Below, piece by piece: positions 15,999 through 24,975 of a DNA stretch of 42,743 nt. Under the pieces are notes generated by a model. The model was not told the DNA's origin. It made no database searches and saw only the letters and a program-made list of their open reading frames with translations. The DNA comes from Candidatus Bathyarchaeota archaeon (GTDB taxonomy: Archaea; Thermoproteota; Bathyarchaeia; 40CM-2-53-6). Location: contig VBBT01000106.1 of the NCBI GenBank assembly GCA_005881695.1, positions 1-42,743 on the forward strand, read 5' to 3'. Position 1 is the first letter of the stretch. The number at the start of each line of letters is the position of its first letter. Position numbers and translations under genes: made by a program.

Positions 15999-17756
15999 TT
16001 ATTCAGGAGGTATTTGGGCGAAGATGGTTGAGTAGTTTATACCCCGCCTCATTCTGTGAATGTAGTATACAACTATGCCCAGTATTGCGACCACGATAGT
16101 AAAGATGACTGCCGATATGTCGCTGAGCAGAGTTGACGATGCCCAGTTTATCTGGGACAGGCCGAAGTCTGAGCCCTGCGGCCAGACAAACTCGTAGTCA
16201 ACGAAGAGATTAGCTCCGAAGCCAGCGAGTCCCAAGATGAGCATTCCCCACTTTCCACCCGGTTTGTAAGGTGCCGTGTCGAAAATTTGCCGTCTGCTAG
16301 CCCGAAGAGGAAGTATTACCAGCGATAGGGTGAACAAGGTAAAGAAGAATGAGTCATAGAAATCTGTTATTTGTACTCCACCTCCACTGCCCAATATAGC
16401 GGCTATCGCGGCATTCTTCCCAGGGTTCAAAGTGCCACCCGGGTCAAGTATCGTGGACTCCGAGAAGCAACCCAGAACAGCCACAATCCCGACAATGATC
16501 ACCGCATTAATAGGGGAGTGGAAGCGGTCATTGACATTCGCCAACGGAGCAGGCAGAACCCTGTCGAAGGACATGGCGAACAAGATTCTCGAGGCCGTGA
16601 GAATGAATGGAGGAATATCGTTTGCAACCCAAAACACTCCGAATATTACCAAGATTACGTTGGCAGATCCGAGATTGATTCCACTGCCAGCGAGTCCGGC
16701 TACGGTGGTGGTCCATAGTTTCACAGTAGGAAGACCCACGCTGGCAAGACTTACTTTTCCTCCATATGACAAGTAGCTCCAGGCTGTCAGCAGAGAGTAA
16801 GTATTATTCCCGACAGTAACTTGGCCGATTCCCTTGAGGGCATATGCCCCAACGAGAGATATACTCACATAGAGCGCGATGATTAGAACTGATGCAATAG
16901 CAAGCGTCTTTGGGAGCGCTTTATTGGCTTCCTTTATCTCCCCAGCAACGAAAGTCGAGGCAGCATACCCGATATACGCAAAATATGCTCCGATCAGGCA
17001 TGTGGTGAAGGCACCAGCATAACCTCCGATACCCGCAACCTGGCTTTGAAGGTTGTTTGTCAAAGTCGCGTTCGTTGCAGCGGCAACGTATTTGCCAGGC
17101 GTAACTCCGAGTACGTTCTGCATTCCTGAAAGAATCGTCGTGTTGTTCGCCTGACTGAGAAGTCCGAAGACATAGAACGTGAGAACGGCTGGAACCCAAA
17201 ACATCGCTTGGAGTAGAAGGCCTGTTAGTTTTACTCCGAAAACTCCTATCACGGTGAAAACCACTACGAGCAATAGCCCAACGAGGAAGAGGAACTCATC
17301 AGTAGGAATACCTGCAGGAGGTCCGAAGTTGAGACCAAATGCCACTGGACCCATTATGAAATAGAGGCCCTCGAACACGGCAACTGCGATTATCCCGAAA
17401 GACCAGGCAATGCTTAGGAATTCAAGCCAAGCGGCTAGAAACCCCCAAACCGGCCCAATGATTCTCGAAATTACGACGTATCCTCCTCCTGAACGAGGCA
17501 TTGCAGCGGCGAGAACGGAAACAGCGAGCACGGAGAGCAGAACTGCGATTCCACCAACAATGAACGCCATGGTCATTGGCGGAATCCCGGCCCAGTACTG
17601 GTTCTCTGGAAGCGGCGCCAACCCTGTGTACTGGAAAACTCGTTTTTGCCAACCTAGCCCGATTGTGTTAGCCATCACAATGATGATCGCAGTGATAGCT
17701 CCGATTTCCCTAACGAGGCCAGTTGCCTTTCGGACGAATAACTTCTCTTCTGCCAA
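15999..17756 (-). CDS. APC superfamily amino-acid permease
   Basis: Membrane transporter for amino acids or related amines. Seen in 585 residues: cytoplasmic N terminus, then REIGAITAIIIVMANTIGLG in helix 1 with the substrate-binding glycine-rich break, AAMPRSGGGYVVISRIIGP near residue 85 (the family signature), and at least 12 hydrophobic segments in all. The long loops between helices 5-6 and 7-8 are rich in Asn, Thr and Gly. Substrate unknown. TTG start, with a TATA-like TTAAATTA about 40 bp upstream. Transcribed alone. Confidence 0.92.
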   Translation of the reverse strand: MAEEKLFVRKATGLVREIGAITAIIIVMANTIGLGWQKRVFQYTGLAPLPENQYWAGIPPMTMAFIVGGIAVLLSVLAVSVLAAAMPRSGGGYVVISRIIGPVWGFLAAWLEFLSIAWSFGIIAVAVFEGLYFIMGPVAFGLNFGPPAGIPTDEFLFLVGLLLVVVFTVIGVFGVKLTGLLLQAMFWVPAVLTFYVFGLLSQANNTTILSGMQNVLGVTPGKYVAAATNATLTNNLQSQVAGIGGYAGAFTTCLIGAYFAYIGYAASTFVAGEIKEANKALPKTLAIASVLIIALYVSISLVGAYALKGIGQVTVGNNTYSLLTAWSYLSYGGKVSLASVGLPTVKLWTTTVAGLAGSGINLGSANVILVIFGVFWVANDIPPFILTASRILFAMSFDRVLPAPLANVNDRFHSPINAVIIVGIVAVLGCFSESTILDPGGTLNPGKNAAIAAILGSGGGVQITDFYDSFFFTLFTLSLVILPLRASRRQIFDTAPYKPGGKWGMLILGLAGFGANLFVDYEFVWPQGSDFGLSQINWASSTLLSDISAVIFTIVVAILGIVVYYIHRMRRGINYSTIFAQIPPE

Positions 17757-17792
17757 GATGTCTCGTTAGAAGGGCTAATTCGCGCCCCGTTG

Positions 17793-17801
17793 TTAATTTA
17801 A
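17793..17801 (-). promoter_or_regulatory. TATA-like box of the permease gene
   Basis: TTAATTTAA (AT-rich on both strands) is about 40 bp before the TTG start at 17756, allowing a leader of roughly 15 nt. Confidence 0.4.
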
Positions 17802-17849
17802 GGCTTTGCAACAGCTTCAAAAATGGCTTCCGGGGAAGAATATGACAAA

Positions 17850-17880
17850 ATCATGTTATGATCTAACCCCACATTTGGGG
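17850..17880. other. Two adjacent small inverted repeats in divergent intergenic region
   Basis: ATCAT-GTT-ATGAT at 17850-17862 and CCCCA-CATT-TGGGG at 17867-17880 lie four bases apart between the permease and RIO1 genes (gap 17757-18033). Short stems, so they may be chance; if real they could be binding sites for a regulator of either gene. Confidence 0.25.
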
Positions 17881-18033
17881 CACTCCTAGATACACCCGAG
17901 AGCTGTCTCCCACCGGCTTTATCGATCTTGCGCGAAAAGAAACGGATACGATTCGACTTAGACTCGGAGTGAATACCAATCGATTTGTACCGCAGATATC
18001 CTCTTAGCTCTCGATAGAAAAGACCAGGTCTCC

Positions 18034-18807
18034 TTGAGCGACAAGGTCGACGAAAATGTCCGACGAAGAGAAGTCCGATACGACAGAGAACGAAGAGTGA
18101 GGATAAAGTGGAGCGAGGACACAAAATCTCTCGAGGAGGTCTTCGACCGACGAACAATAATGACAGTTCTCAAAATGCTGAACACTGGTATATTGAAAGA
18201 ACTACACGGCGCAATGAAATCGGGAAAGGAGAGCAAGATCTACCACGGGATAGACCCCAAGGGCAAGGAAGTAGCCGTGAAGATCTTTCTAACAACATCC
18301 AACATATTCCGACATGGCCGATTGAAGTACATCCGAGGGGACCCTCGGTTCAAGGATATAGCGCACGACACGACATCTCTCGTAGATCAATGGGCATCGA
18401 AAGAGTACAAGAACCTCGAACTAGCAGACCATGCAGGAATATCGGTTCCGAAACCCATCCATGTAGAGAAGAATGTTCTGATTCTGGGATTTATCGGGAA
18501 GGATGGAATCCCCGCTCCGGTCCTTCGCGAGGTGCGGCTTCAGGCGGCAACGGATTGGTACAAGAAAATCATCGAGTTGATCAAGCAACTGTATGATAAG
18601 GCAAAGCTCGTGCATGGAGACCTCAGCGAGTACAATATAATGATCCCAGACGGATATCCCGTTCTAATTGACTTCGGGCAGGCGGTAACCACGGAGCACC
18701 CCGAAGCGCGAGCCTTCCTCGAAAGAGATATCGAGAACATTAATCACTATTTTGCCGGCCTCAGCGTCAGAACTCAATCTCCGGCGAGGATCATAGGAGC
18801 TCGATAG
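18034..18807 (+). CDS. RIO1-type serine/threonine kinase/ATPase
   Basis: Acts in maturation of the small ribosomal subunit. Seen in 257 residues: an N-terminal helical segment with ILKELHGAMKSGKESKIYHG as the RIO nucleotide loop (residues 53-72), EVAVKIFLTTSNIFR with the catalytic Lys, LVHGDLSEYNIMI (catalytic loop) near 190 and PVLIDFGQAVT (metal-binding Asp) near 206. TTG start. First gene of a RIO1-KH-topVIB-topVIA order seen in many archaeal genomes; only 3 bp separate it from the KH gene. Confidence 0.97.
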   Translation: MSDKVDENVRRREVRYDRERRVRIKWSEDTKSLEEVFDRRTIMTVLKMLNTGILKELHGAMKSGKESKIYHGIDPKGKEVAVKIFLTTSNIFRHGRLKYIRGDPRFKDIAHDTTSLVDQWASKEYKNLELADHAGISVPKPIHVEKNVLILGFIGKDGIPAPVLREVRLQAATDWYKKIIELIKQLYDKAKLVHGDLSEYNIMIPDGYPVLIDFGQAVTTEHPEARAFLERDIENINHYFAGLSVRTQSPARIIGAR

Positions 18808-18810
18808 CAG

Positions 18811-19401
18811 TTGACAGAGACAAGGATGACAGCCCTGATACCAAAGGACAGGGTGGGTGTCCTTGTTGGCCTAGGCGGAACCGTAAAATCGACAATCGAA
18901 GAGAAACTGTTCGTGGATCTCAAGATAGACAGCCCATCTGGCACCGTCGAGATCGGAGTGAAGCCGTATGCACCCGACCCGTCAGGAACGCTTCAAGCTA
19001 AGGACATAGTTGTTGCAATTGGGAGAGGGTTTTCCCCTGAGCGAGCCTTCAGGCTCTTCAGCGAGGACAATACATTGGACATTATCGATCTTCACGACTT
19101 CTTCGGCAAGAACGAGGCCGAAATCCGAAGGGTTGATGGCAGAATCATCGGCAGAGAAGGCAAAACCAGGAGGATTCTAGAAGAACTGACTGGAACCGCC
19201 ATCTCCGTGAGCGGTCATACCGTGTCGATAATTGGCGGCTACGAAGCAGTCACGATGGCGAAAGATGCGCTAGAGAAACTGATCAAAGGCCGACAACACG
19301 GGACAGTCTACAAGTTCCTAAGAAGAAGACGACAGGAAATCAAGAAGGAGAAAGCTTTAGGACTCTGGGAAGGCCAAGTGCCTACAGCAAAGAAACCATG
19401 A
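18811..19401 (+). CDS. KH-domain rRNA-processing protein (Dim2/Pno1-like)
   Basis: RNA-binding factor of small-subunit ribosome assembly, a known partner of RIO1 and 16S 3'-end processing in archaea and eukaryotes. Seen in 196 residues: two KH domains with VGVLVGLGGTVKSTIEEK near residue 15 and GRIIGREGKTRRILEELTG near 110, and the basic tail KFLRRRRQEIKKEK. TTG start, with an ATG five codons later as the alternative. It lies directly behind RIO1, fitting a shared role. Confidence 0.94.
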   Translation: MTETRMTALIPKDRVGVLVGLGGTVKSTIEEKLFVDLKIDSPSGTVEIGVKPYAPDPSGTLQAKDIVVAIGRGFSPERAFRLFSEDNTLDIIDLHDFFGKNEAEIRRVDGRIIGREGKTRRILEELTGTAISVSGHTVSIIGGYEAVTMAKDALEKLIKGRQHGTVYKFLRRRRQEIKKEKALGLWEGQVPTAKKP

Positions 19402-19429
19402 TCAAAGCGGACCTCACGGACTGGGCCCC

Positions 19430-21007
19430 ATGACAGTGGCCGAGGTCTTCCAGGAAATAAGCGCCGCCGATTTCTTCTATCGCAACCGGGACATCGCGGG
19501 ATTCACAAGCCCATCAAGATCAATATACTCGACGGTTCGCGAGCTTGTGGAAAACTCGCTAGACGCCTGCGAGACAGGCGGAATTCCCCCTGACATCTAC
19601 GTACGATTGTCCCATGAATCTGGCCCCCTCGACGGTCCCGGCACTTACATAGTAAGGGTCGAAGACAACGGCATAGGGATCCCATCAAACGTAATCCCAT
19701 CCGCTTTCGGTCAAGTTCTCTACGGGTCGAAATACAAACTCCGACAGACAAGAGGCACCTTTGGCCTTGGCGGGAAAATGGCCCTGCTCTATGGACAGAT
19801 CACCACCCATTCTGAGGCTGCGATCACCTCTAGCACAGGATCGAAGTCTCGGATATCTGAGGTAATTCTTCGAATTGATATCCAACAGAACAAGCCCGTC
19901 ATTATCAAGAACAAGACTCGGACCAACAAGCCTCACTGGCAGGGCACAATCATCGAGTTCAAGACCGAAGCCGACTACTCACGTGCAATGCCTAGGATTC
20001 TCGAATACTTCAAGCAGACAGCCATCATAGTTCCCTATGCGAATATCACATTCGTAGACCCCAGAGGAAGGCTCTACAAGTTTCTGCGTGGCACGACAAA
20101 GGTACCACCAGCACCCACTGAAACCTCTCCCCATCCTCATGGAGTCGATGTTGAAACTGTACAGCGAATGCTGAAGCTGACCAATGCTAGGAGCGTGCAA
20201 GAGTTCATGCGAAAGAACTTCCAGAGAATAGGAGAAACCACAGCCCGCAAATTCCTGCAGTTCGCTAGCCTCGGGCAAAAAAAGAACCCGAGAAACCTAT
20301 CCGCGCAAGACATGGTCAAACTAGTCAATGCCATGAAAAACTATGACGGCTTTCTGTCTCCAGATCCCACGTGCCTCTCACCTCTCGGCGAAGACCTGAT
20401 GGAAACAGGAATAAAGAAAGAACTTGGAATAACGGATCAGGAAATTGAGACCGGCTCCGCCTTTGTCACCACGCTTCAAAGGCGCCCTGCAACATACGCC
20501 GGCTTTCCGTTCATCATCGAAGTCGGCCTCGCAAGCTCCAAACAAATCGAAATGCAAGGCAAGATTCTCCTCTTCAGATTTGCAAACAAGATCCCCCTAC
20601 TTTTCGACGAGGCAAGCGATGTCTCATGGAAGGTCGTCGATACTGAGATTGATTGGCGAAACTACAAGGTCATCCCGGGTGAAACCCCTCTCGCCGTCTT
20701 CATTCACGTCTGCAGTACAAAGATCCCTTACAAGACAGTCGGAAAAGAATTCATTGCTGATCGACCTGAAGTAGAGCACGAGATTCTCAACGCTATCCGA
20801 GAAGTTGGCCGGAACCTCAGGCTATACCTCTCAAAGCGCGAACACCTTACTCAAGAGAAGAAACGTCTCGACGTGTTCGAAAAGTATCTGCCGAAAGTAG
20901 CCCAATTCTCAACGAAACTCGCAAAGGAGAAGAAAGAGCCAGACATCAAACCGCTGCTCAAAGGAGTGATCAAGTATGGTGCAGAAGAGGAAGAAGAGCA
21001 AGAGTAA
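19430..21007 (+). CDS. top6B: DNA topoisomerase VI subunit B
   Basis: ATPase subunit of the type IIB topoisomerase that relaxes and decatenates DNA. Seen in 525 residues: GHKL ATPase motifs ELVENSLDACE near residue 37, RVEDNGIGIP near 75 and GTFGLGGKMALLYGQ near 105; a central helix-two-turn-helix region; and the transducer domain with VGLASSKQIEMQGKILLFRFANKIP (given in pieces) near 370. The motif III is GTFGLGGK, slightly different from the common G-x-R-G. The end overlaps the start of subunit A by 32 bp, ensuring coupled synthesis. Confidence 0.97.
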   Translation: MTVAEVFQEISAADFFYRNRDIAGFTSPSRSIYSTVRELVENSLDACETGGIPPDIYVRLSHESGPLDGPGTYIVRVEDNGIGIPSNVIPSAFGQVLYGSKYKLRQTRGTFGLGGKMALLYGQITTHSEAAITSSTGSKSRISEVILRIDIQQNKPVIIKNKTRTNKPHWQGTIIEFKTEADYSRAMPRILEYFKQTAIIVPYANITFVDPRGRLYKFLRGTTKVPPAPTETSPHPHGVDVETVQRMLKLTNARSVQEFMRKNFQRIGETTARKFLQFASLGQKKNPRNLSAQDMVKLVNAMKNYDGFLSPDPTCLSPLGEDLMETGIKKELGITDQEIETGSAFVTTLQRRPATYAGFPFIIEVGLASSKQIEMQGKILLFRFANKIPLLFDEASDVSWKVVDTEIDWRNYKVIPGETPLAVFIHVCSTKIPYKTVGKEFIADRPEVEHEILNAIREVGRNLRLYLSKREHLTQEKKRLDVFEKYLPKVAQFSTKLAKEKKEPDIKPLLKGVIKYGAEEEEEQE

Positions 21008-22091
21008 GGGCGTTATCAAAGAACGGAAAGAAAAGGTCCTATCCGCGATGCGGGACCTTGGCGGACAGGTCTACGGCCAGCTCAACAAGAAGGAATTTCC
21101 AACCTTCCGTATGCCAAGCCGATCCATAGCCAACATACTCTACGACTCGAAGACAAGACAGTACATTCTGGGAAAGAGAACTGTCAAGAGGAGCGCTCGA
21201 AACGTAAGACATCTCCGCCCCTTCACGCAACTCCTCTGGACAGCCATGTTCGCGGACGAACTCACAGAGCAGAACAAGACCAGCACGCTGAGAGACGTGT
21301 TCTACTCGGCCCAAGCCTACGAGATGGACTTTCAGGACCAACAGGAAAGCGACAATCTCATCACCGATCTAGAAACCGTAACCGGATACTCGAGAGAAGA
21401 CTTCAACGTCTACCCTGAAGAAAGAAGCGCAATATTCGGCGACCTGACAATCGAGTACACTGTCCCTGGATACGAAGGACGACGGCTAAACCTAGCCTCT
21501 CACCCTGACGGCGTGATGATCGGACCTGCCCTCACAACCTCAGAGTTCATCCAACCCGACAGCCGAAAAGTCGACAAAGTAATAGCGATCGAGAAAGGCG
21601 GATTGTTCACGCGGTTCATAGAAGAACGCGTACACCAGCGCTTCAAAGCCGTCCTTATCCACACCGCAGGACAAGCACCCAGAGCGACAAGGTTTCTGCT
21701 TCGCAGGCTCAACCAGGAATTGGACATTCCGGTATACATATTCACGGACGGCGATCCTTGGGGCATGCACATTGCTATGGTCATTATTTCTGGATCCGCT
21801 AATGCAGCCCACCTTCGCGAGCTGAACACTCCAGACGCAATCTGGGGCGGGGTCTGGGCAACAGACATTGTCGACTACAAACTCCCGAGCGATCCTTTGA
21901 CTGACTTGGATGTCAAAAGGTTGAACGAGTTGGAGAAAGACCCTCGCTATGCTGGAGGACTCTGGCAGAGAGAGATAGATACCTTCCGAAAGGTCAAGAA
22001 GAAATCGGAACAAGAAGCATTCAGCAGATACGGGCTCACCTACATCGTTGACGAGTATCTACCGAAGAAACTAAAGATCAAGTCCAACTAG
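20976..22091 (+). CDS. top6A: DNA topoisomerase VI subunit A (Spo11-like)
   Basis: DNA-cleaving subunit that forms the 5'-phosphotyrosyl bond. Seen in 371 residues: a basic N-terminal tail (MVQKRKKSKSKG), the winged-helix catalytic region TSTLRDVFYSAQ with the presumed active Tyr near residue 109, and a Toprim domain with IAIEKGGLFTRFIEE (metal-binding Glu) near 204 and IFTDGDPWGMHI (DxD) near 254. Length is normal. Its TAG stop shares the tetranucleotide CTAG with the stop of the convergent endonuclease Q gene. Confidence 0.97.
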   Translation: MVQKRKKSKSKGVIKERKEKVLSAMRDLGGQVYGQLNKKEFPTFRMPSRSIANILYDSKTRQYILGKRTVKRSARNVRHLRPFTQLLWTAMFADELTEQNKTSTLRDVFYSAQAYEMDFQDQQESDNLITDLETVTGYSREDFNVYPEERSAIFGDLTIEYTVPGYEGRRLNLASHPDGVMIGPALTTSEFIQPDSRKVDKVIAIEKGGLFTRFIEERVHQRFKAVLIHTAGQAPRATRFLLRRLNQELDIPVYIFTDGDPWGMHIAMVIISGSANAAHLRELNTPDAIWGGVWATDIVDYKLPSDPLTDLDVKRLNELEKDPRYAGGLWQREIDTFRKVKKKSEQEAFSRYGLTYIVDEYLPKKLKIKSN

Positions 22092-24448
22092 ACAAACTGT
22101 TCAAGTCCCAAAGCGACAGATTTCTTCATCTGAGGGGGCTTGTTGAGATCAAGTTTACCGTAGACACCGTCGTAACCTGGTTCGACAAAGACATCGTCGT
22201 TACGCACACGAAGAATCGCTCTAGCGATCTCTGGTCCAGCCGCCGCTAGCAGCTGGGCCTCGGAAGCGTCTAGCATCACGGAATATTCTGACCCGAATTT
22301 TCCAACAAGCATATTGTACTTCTCCCAGACTTTCGTTGAACCGGGATTAACCTCACCGATCAAGAGGGCAATAATCTCGGAGAGCGGGAGCAAATGGCGG
22401 TACCCGATTGCATTCTTCGGGACGTAGCCTTCGGGTCGGTCCGCAAGTTCTTCTATCCGTTCTTCGACGCCCCGAGTCATCTTCTTTCCGCACTTGGGAC
22501 ACTTGTCGTCTAGGTTGCGAGCATCCCTGGCGGACATTGAAACTTGACAGTCACGATGTCCAGTCCAGTGGTATTTGCCATAGGCAGGCGAGGTCTCTAT
22601 CGTGAACAAGAAACGTTTAGGATCCTTGTCTCTGATCGCCCCAACCAGATTGTGATATGTAACATGGTCTAGAGCGAATAAGTTTGCTTCTCTTCCCAAC
22701 CGCCACGGCCACGCCGAGTGCGCGTCAGAATTCGAGACAAGACAGAGACGATCGAGCTGGGAAAGCCGCCAGTTCATCGGGGGATCCGAATTGCCGGACC
22801 AGACTGGAACTCCATTCCTTCTTACATATACTGTCTTGTTTGGCACACTAACGCACGAGACGATACCACCATAGGATCCCCATTTTTCTATATGATTGGA
22901 GTCTTTGATCATTGATGGAATAACGACGGGTTCATTCTTCATTATGAAATAAATAGTCCAAGAGTCCTCGCTCTGTAGGTAATGCTTCTCTCCTGATAGC
23001 GAAGAAAGCAAAGTTCCCTTCTTCCGATGAAGTTTGAAGTATGCGGACATCCCAAGCTTTAGAGCAATCTCTTGCAAATCGTCGCGCAGACGCACGGATA
23101 TGGTTGTTGCAGACAGGCCCTTTCTGTTCCTTCCATACCGATGACCATCTCCCCTAATGTACCATTCAAAGAAGACTCGCAGAAGATTCGGCGAGAGACT
23201 CTTTATGTTATCTGGAACAAACTTGTTACTTGCCCCCGAGAACCGTTTCAGATAGTCGAAAAGTTGAACATCTCTCACTCTTAGTCTGTATCCGTTTCTG
23301 TCCTTTGCAACAAGTGGATTGAATCCAAGGGTTTTCAAGATCTGCCTCATTTGTGTAAGCAGCTTCAGGCTATGATTGGAAAGGTACACGCTATACTCGC
23401 TTCTTGATTTGGTTACCCATCCCTCGGCAATCCAAAACCCAAAGAACTTGAGCCAGGGAATCACTGGCATGTGAATTTCTTTGACAATTCGAAATTCAGA
23501 GTGGTGCCGACTGCCATGCCTTACTCGTGTTCCAGGGATGAGGAACGTCTCGCTATCCACACCCCTCCACGCTCCATCCTTCTTGAGTCGTTTTGATTTT
23601 CCGAACAAAGCTCGCGCATCACCTAGCCTCAAATCCTTCGAACTTCTAAAGTCGCAAGGCCGGTAGACCAACCTGTGATTCGGCGTCACAAGTAAATCCA
23701 CTCGTTGAGTCTTCAATTCGTACATCGTGCCGTTGTAATTATAAACAAATACCCCGTGGGGCCTCTGGAACTCTATTGTCTCAGATTCCAAGTTCAAAGT
23801 GCAAACCTCATCATGATATTCTACATCATAGACTCGTTTCCAGCCACGATTCGTGAGCACCTCTGTCTTTTCGTCGTAACACGACATGCCTGTTTCGAGC
23901 GCGAATATTCTGTCAGTTCTATCCTGATAGCAATCGGTGACGCTGTCAAATCCACTGTTTGCGCCGAAGAGGCTGAACCAGGGGGTCCAGGCGTGCGCGG
24001 GAAAGACTACGCATTGTCTGTCGGCTTCAAGCACCTCATCCACGAGCTCTGGAGCGGTCGCACGTAGTGTGGGCCGACCGTCGCTCAGGAGGTTCCCGTA
24101 CTTCGCCAATCGATCGGCTACGGAATCCGCTGCCTCTATCGAAGGAGCGAGAAGGCAATGATGTATTCTTCGCGACTTCTCACCGAATTGGTAGGTGGTG
24201 TTGACTTCTCCGGTGATCATGTACTGTACTTGGAAGGGACCGTCCCTGAGCTGGTAAAGTCCCGAATCCGGAGAATCTTGTAGGTCCTTACGAATCTCCT
24301 TTCTCCAATCAGGATGGGTGAAATCGCCCGTTCCGACAATGTTCAGTCCCTTCATTTCAGCGAAGCGGGCGAGCTCTTTCAGGTCCATGTTCTTGCTCGT
24401 CGCCCTGCTGTAAGGGCTGTGGACTTGAAGGTCAGCAAAAACACGCAT
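22088..24448 (-). CDS. Endonuclease Q-type PHP nuclease interrupted by an intein
   Basis: Endonuclease Q homologues cut DNA 5' of deaminated bases. The 786-residue frame minus a 364-residue intein leaves 422 residues, the usual family length. Exteins: PHP domain opening RVFADLQVHSPYSRATS (Q8 stands where many members have the first His of H-x-H), NIVGTGDFTHPDW near 36, FPAHAWTPWFSLFG near 149, LETGMS directly before the intein and SDPPMNWRLSQLD directly after, LVSNSDAHSAWPWRLG, a zinc site with CQVS and CPKCGKKM, and a C-terminal helix-hairpin-helix-like LLAAAGPEIARAILRVR. The protein would need splicing to work, because the junction splits a conserved segment. Convergent with topo VI. Confidence 0.93.
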   Translation of the reverse strand: MRVFADLQVHSPYSRATSKNMDLKELARFAEMKGLNIVGTGDFTHPDWRKEIRKDLQDSPDSGLYQLRDGPFQVQYMITGEVNTTYQFGEKSRRIHHCLLAPSIEAADSVADRLAKYGNLLSDGRPTLRATAPELVDEVLEADRQCVVFPAHAWTPWFSLFGANSGFDSVTDCYQDRTDRIFALETGMSCYDEKTEVLTNRGWKRVYDVEYHDEVCTLNLESETIEFQRPHGVFVYNYNGTMYELKTQRVDLLVTPNHRLVYRPCDFRSSKDLRLGDARALFGKSKRLKKDGAWRGVDSETFLIPGTRVRHGSRHHSEFRIVKEIHMPVIPWLKFFGFWIAEGWVTKSRSEYSVYLSNHSLKLLTQMRQILKTLGFNPLVAKDRNGYRLRVRDVQLFDYLKRFSGASNKFVPDNIKSLSPNLLRVFFEWYIRGDGHRYGRNRKGLSATTISVRLRDDLQEIALKLGMSAYFKLHRKKGTLLSSLSGEKHYLQSEDSWTIYFIMKNEPVVIPSMIKDSNHIEKWGSYGGIVSCVSVPNKTVYVRRNGVPVWSGNSDPPMNWRLSQLDRLCLVSNSDAHSAWPWRLGREANLFALDHVTYHNLVGAIRDKDPKRFLFTIETSPAYGKYHWTGHRDCQVSMSARDARNLDDKCPKCGKKMTRGVEERIEELADRPEGYVPKNAIGYRHLLPLSEIIALLIGEVNPGSTKVWEKYNMLVGKFGSEYSVMLDASEAQLLAAAGPEIARAILRVRNDDVFVEPGYDGVYGKLDLNKPPQMKKSVALGLEQFV
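22790..23881 (-). mobile_element. Intein with LAGLIDADG homing endonuclease (residues 190-553)
   Basis: In-frame protein intron of 364 residues. Block A starts at Cys190 (CYDEKTEVLTNRGWKRVYDV), block B has LLVTPNHRLVYR with Thr255 and His258, and the dodecapeptide endonuclease motifs are FFGFWIAEG (acid Glu342) and FFEWYIRGDGH (acid Asp434). Block F/G ends NGVPVWSGN with terminal Asn553, followed by Ser554 as first C-extein residue. The penultimate residue is Gly, not the usual His, so Asn cyclisation may be slower or differently assisted. Both nuclease acids remain, so homing activity may persist. Removing it restores ETGMS-SDPPMNW. Confidence 0.93.
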
Positions 24449-24492
24449 TGGAAATGTCAGCGACCCAACAAATGTTTCAGTGTGTCTATAAG

Positions 24493-24837
24493 ATGACGTT
24501 TGCGTGGACCGGCCTCTTTATTAGCGGTTCAAAAAGGCCCGGCTTTGAGCGCGAGGGACAACCTTTACCTAACGAAGTCCGAGTCTTCCTAAACCTGTTC
24601 GTCGAGTCGAAGGAACTGGAGATGGTCACTGACAGCCTCGTGAAACTTTCCGAGGTTACCGATGTATACGAGGTCACTGGCGAATACGACATTGTCTGCT
24701 TGCTTAGGACCGAAAGCATACTCGCTTTTCGCGAGGTTCTCAAGAACAAGGTCCTCAAAATACCAGGTGTGAAAAGCACCGTCTCTGCAATAGTCCTCTA
24801 CACACATAAACGCGACCGGAAGCCAGTCTCAGAATAA
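24493..24837 (+). CDS. Lrp/AsnC ligand-binding (RAM) domain protein without HTH
   Basis: 114 residues; from about residue 27 it reads as one RAM domain: NEVRVFLNLFVESKELEMVT, EVTDVYEVTGEYDIVCLLRT, and VLKIPGVKSTVSAIVLYTHK, with the ligand-site GEYD. There is no room for a DNA-binding helix-turn-helix, so it belongs to stand-alone RAM proteins that sense amino acids or modulate partners; function inferred. The start is uncertain: the ATG at 24493 gives 26 extra residues of unclear nature, and further ATGs lie upstream at 24448-24472. Divergent from endonuclease Q with about 45 bp between starts. Confidence 0.82.
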   Translation: MTFAWTGLFISGSKRPGFEREGQPLPNEVRVFLNLFVESKELEMVTDSLVKLSEVTDVYEVTGEYDIVCLLRTESILAFREVLKNKVLKIPGVKSTVSAIVLYTHKRDRKPVSE

Positions 24838-24838
24838 G

Positions 24839-24874
24839 GACCCATGGGAAGCCGTCAAACAGAACGAATGGGTC
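24839..24874 (+). terminator. Inverted repeat just after the RAM-domain gene
   Basis: GACCCAT (24839-24845) pairs with ATGGGTC (24868-24874) around a 22-base loop, starting one base after the stop codon; GTCTCGTTTGGTTTCG follows. It may be a terminator for the RAM gene or part of the left end of the adjacent tnpB element. Confidence 0.35.
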
Positions 24875-24975
24875 TCGTTTGGTTTCGAATCGTGCCGTAG
24901 CTGTGCTCATTAGGAAAAGGGCTCTGTTAACTTGTCGTCGGATGCCTCTCTGGCTTATACCTAGAATTTTGGGTC

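Noticed and set aside
19979-20278. Minus-strand open frames inside top6B
   Set aside because: Shadow frames of a gene with complete GHKL and transducer motifs.
24841-24848. CCCATGGG palindrome after the RAM-domain gene
   Set aside because: Eight-base palindromes are common by chance; only the larger inverted repeat enclosing it was kept.
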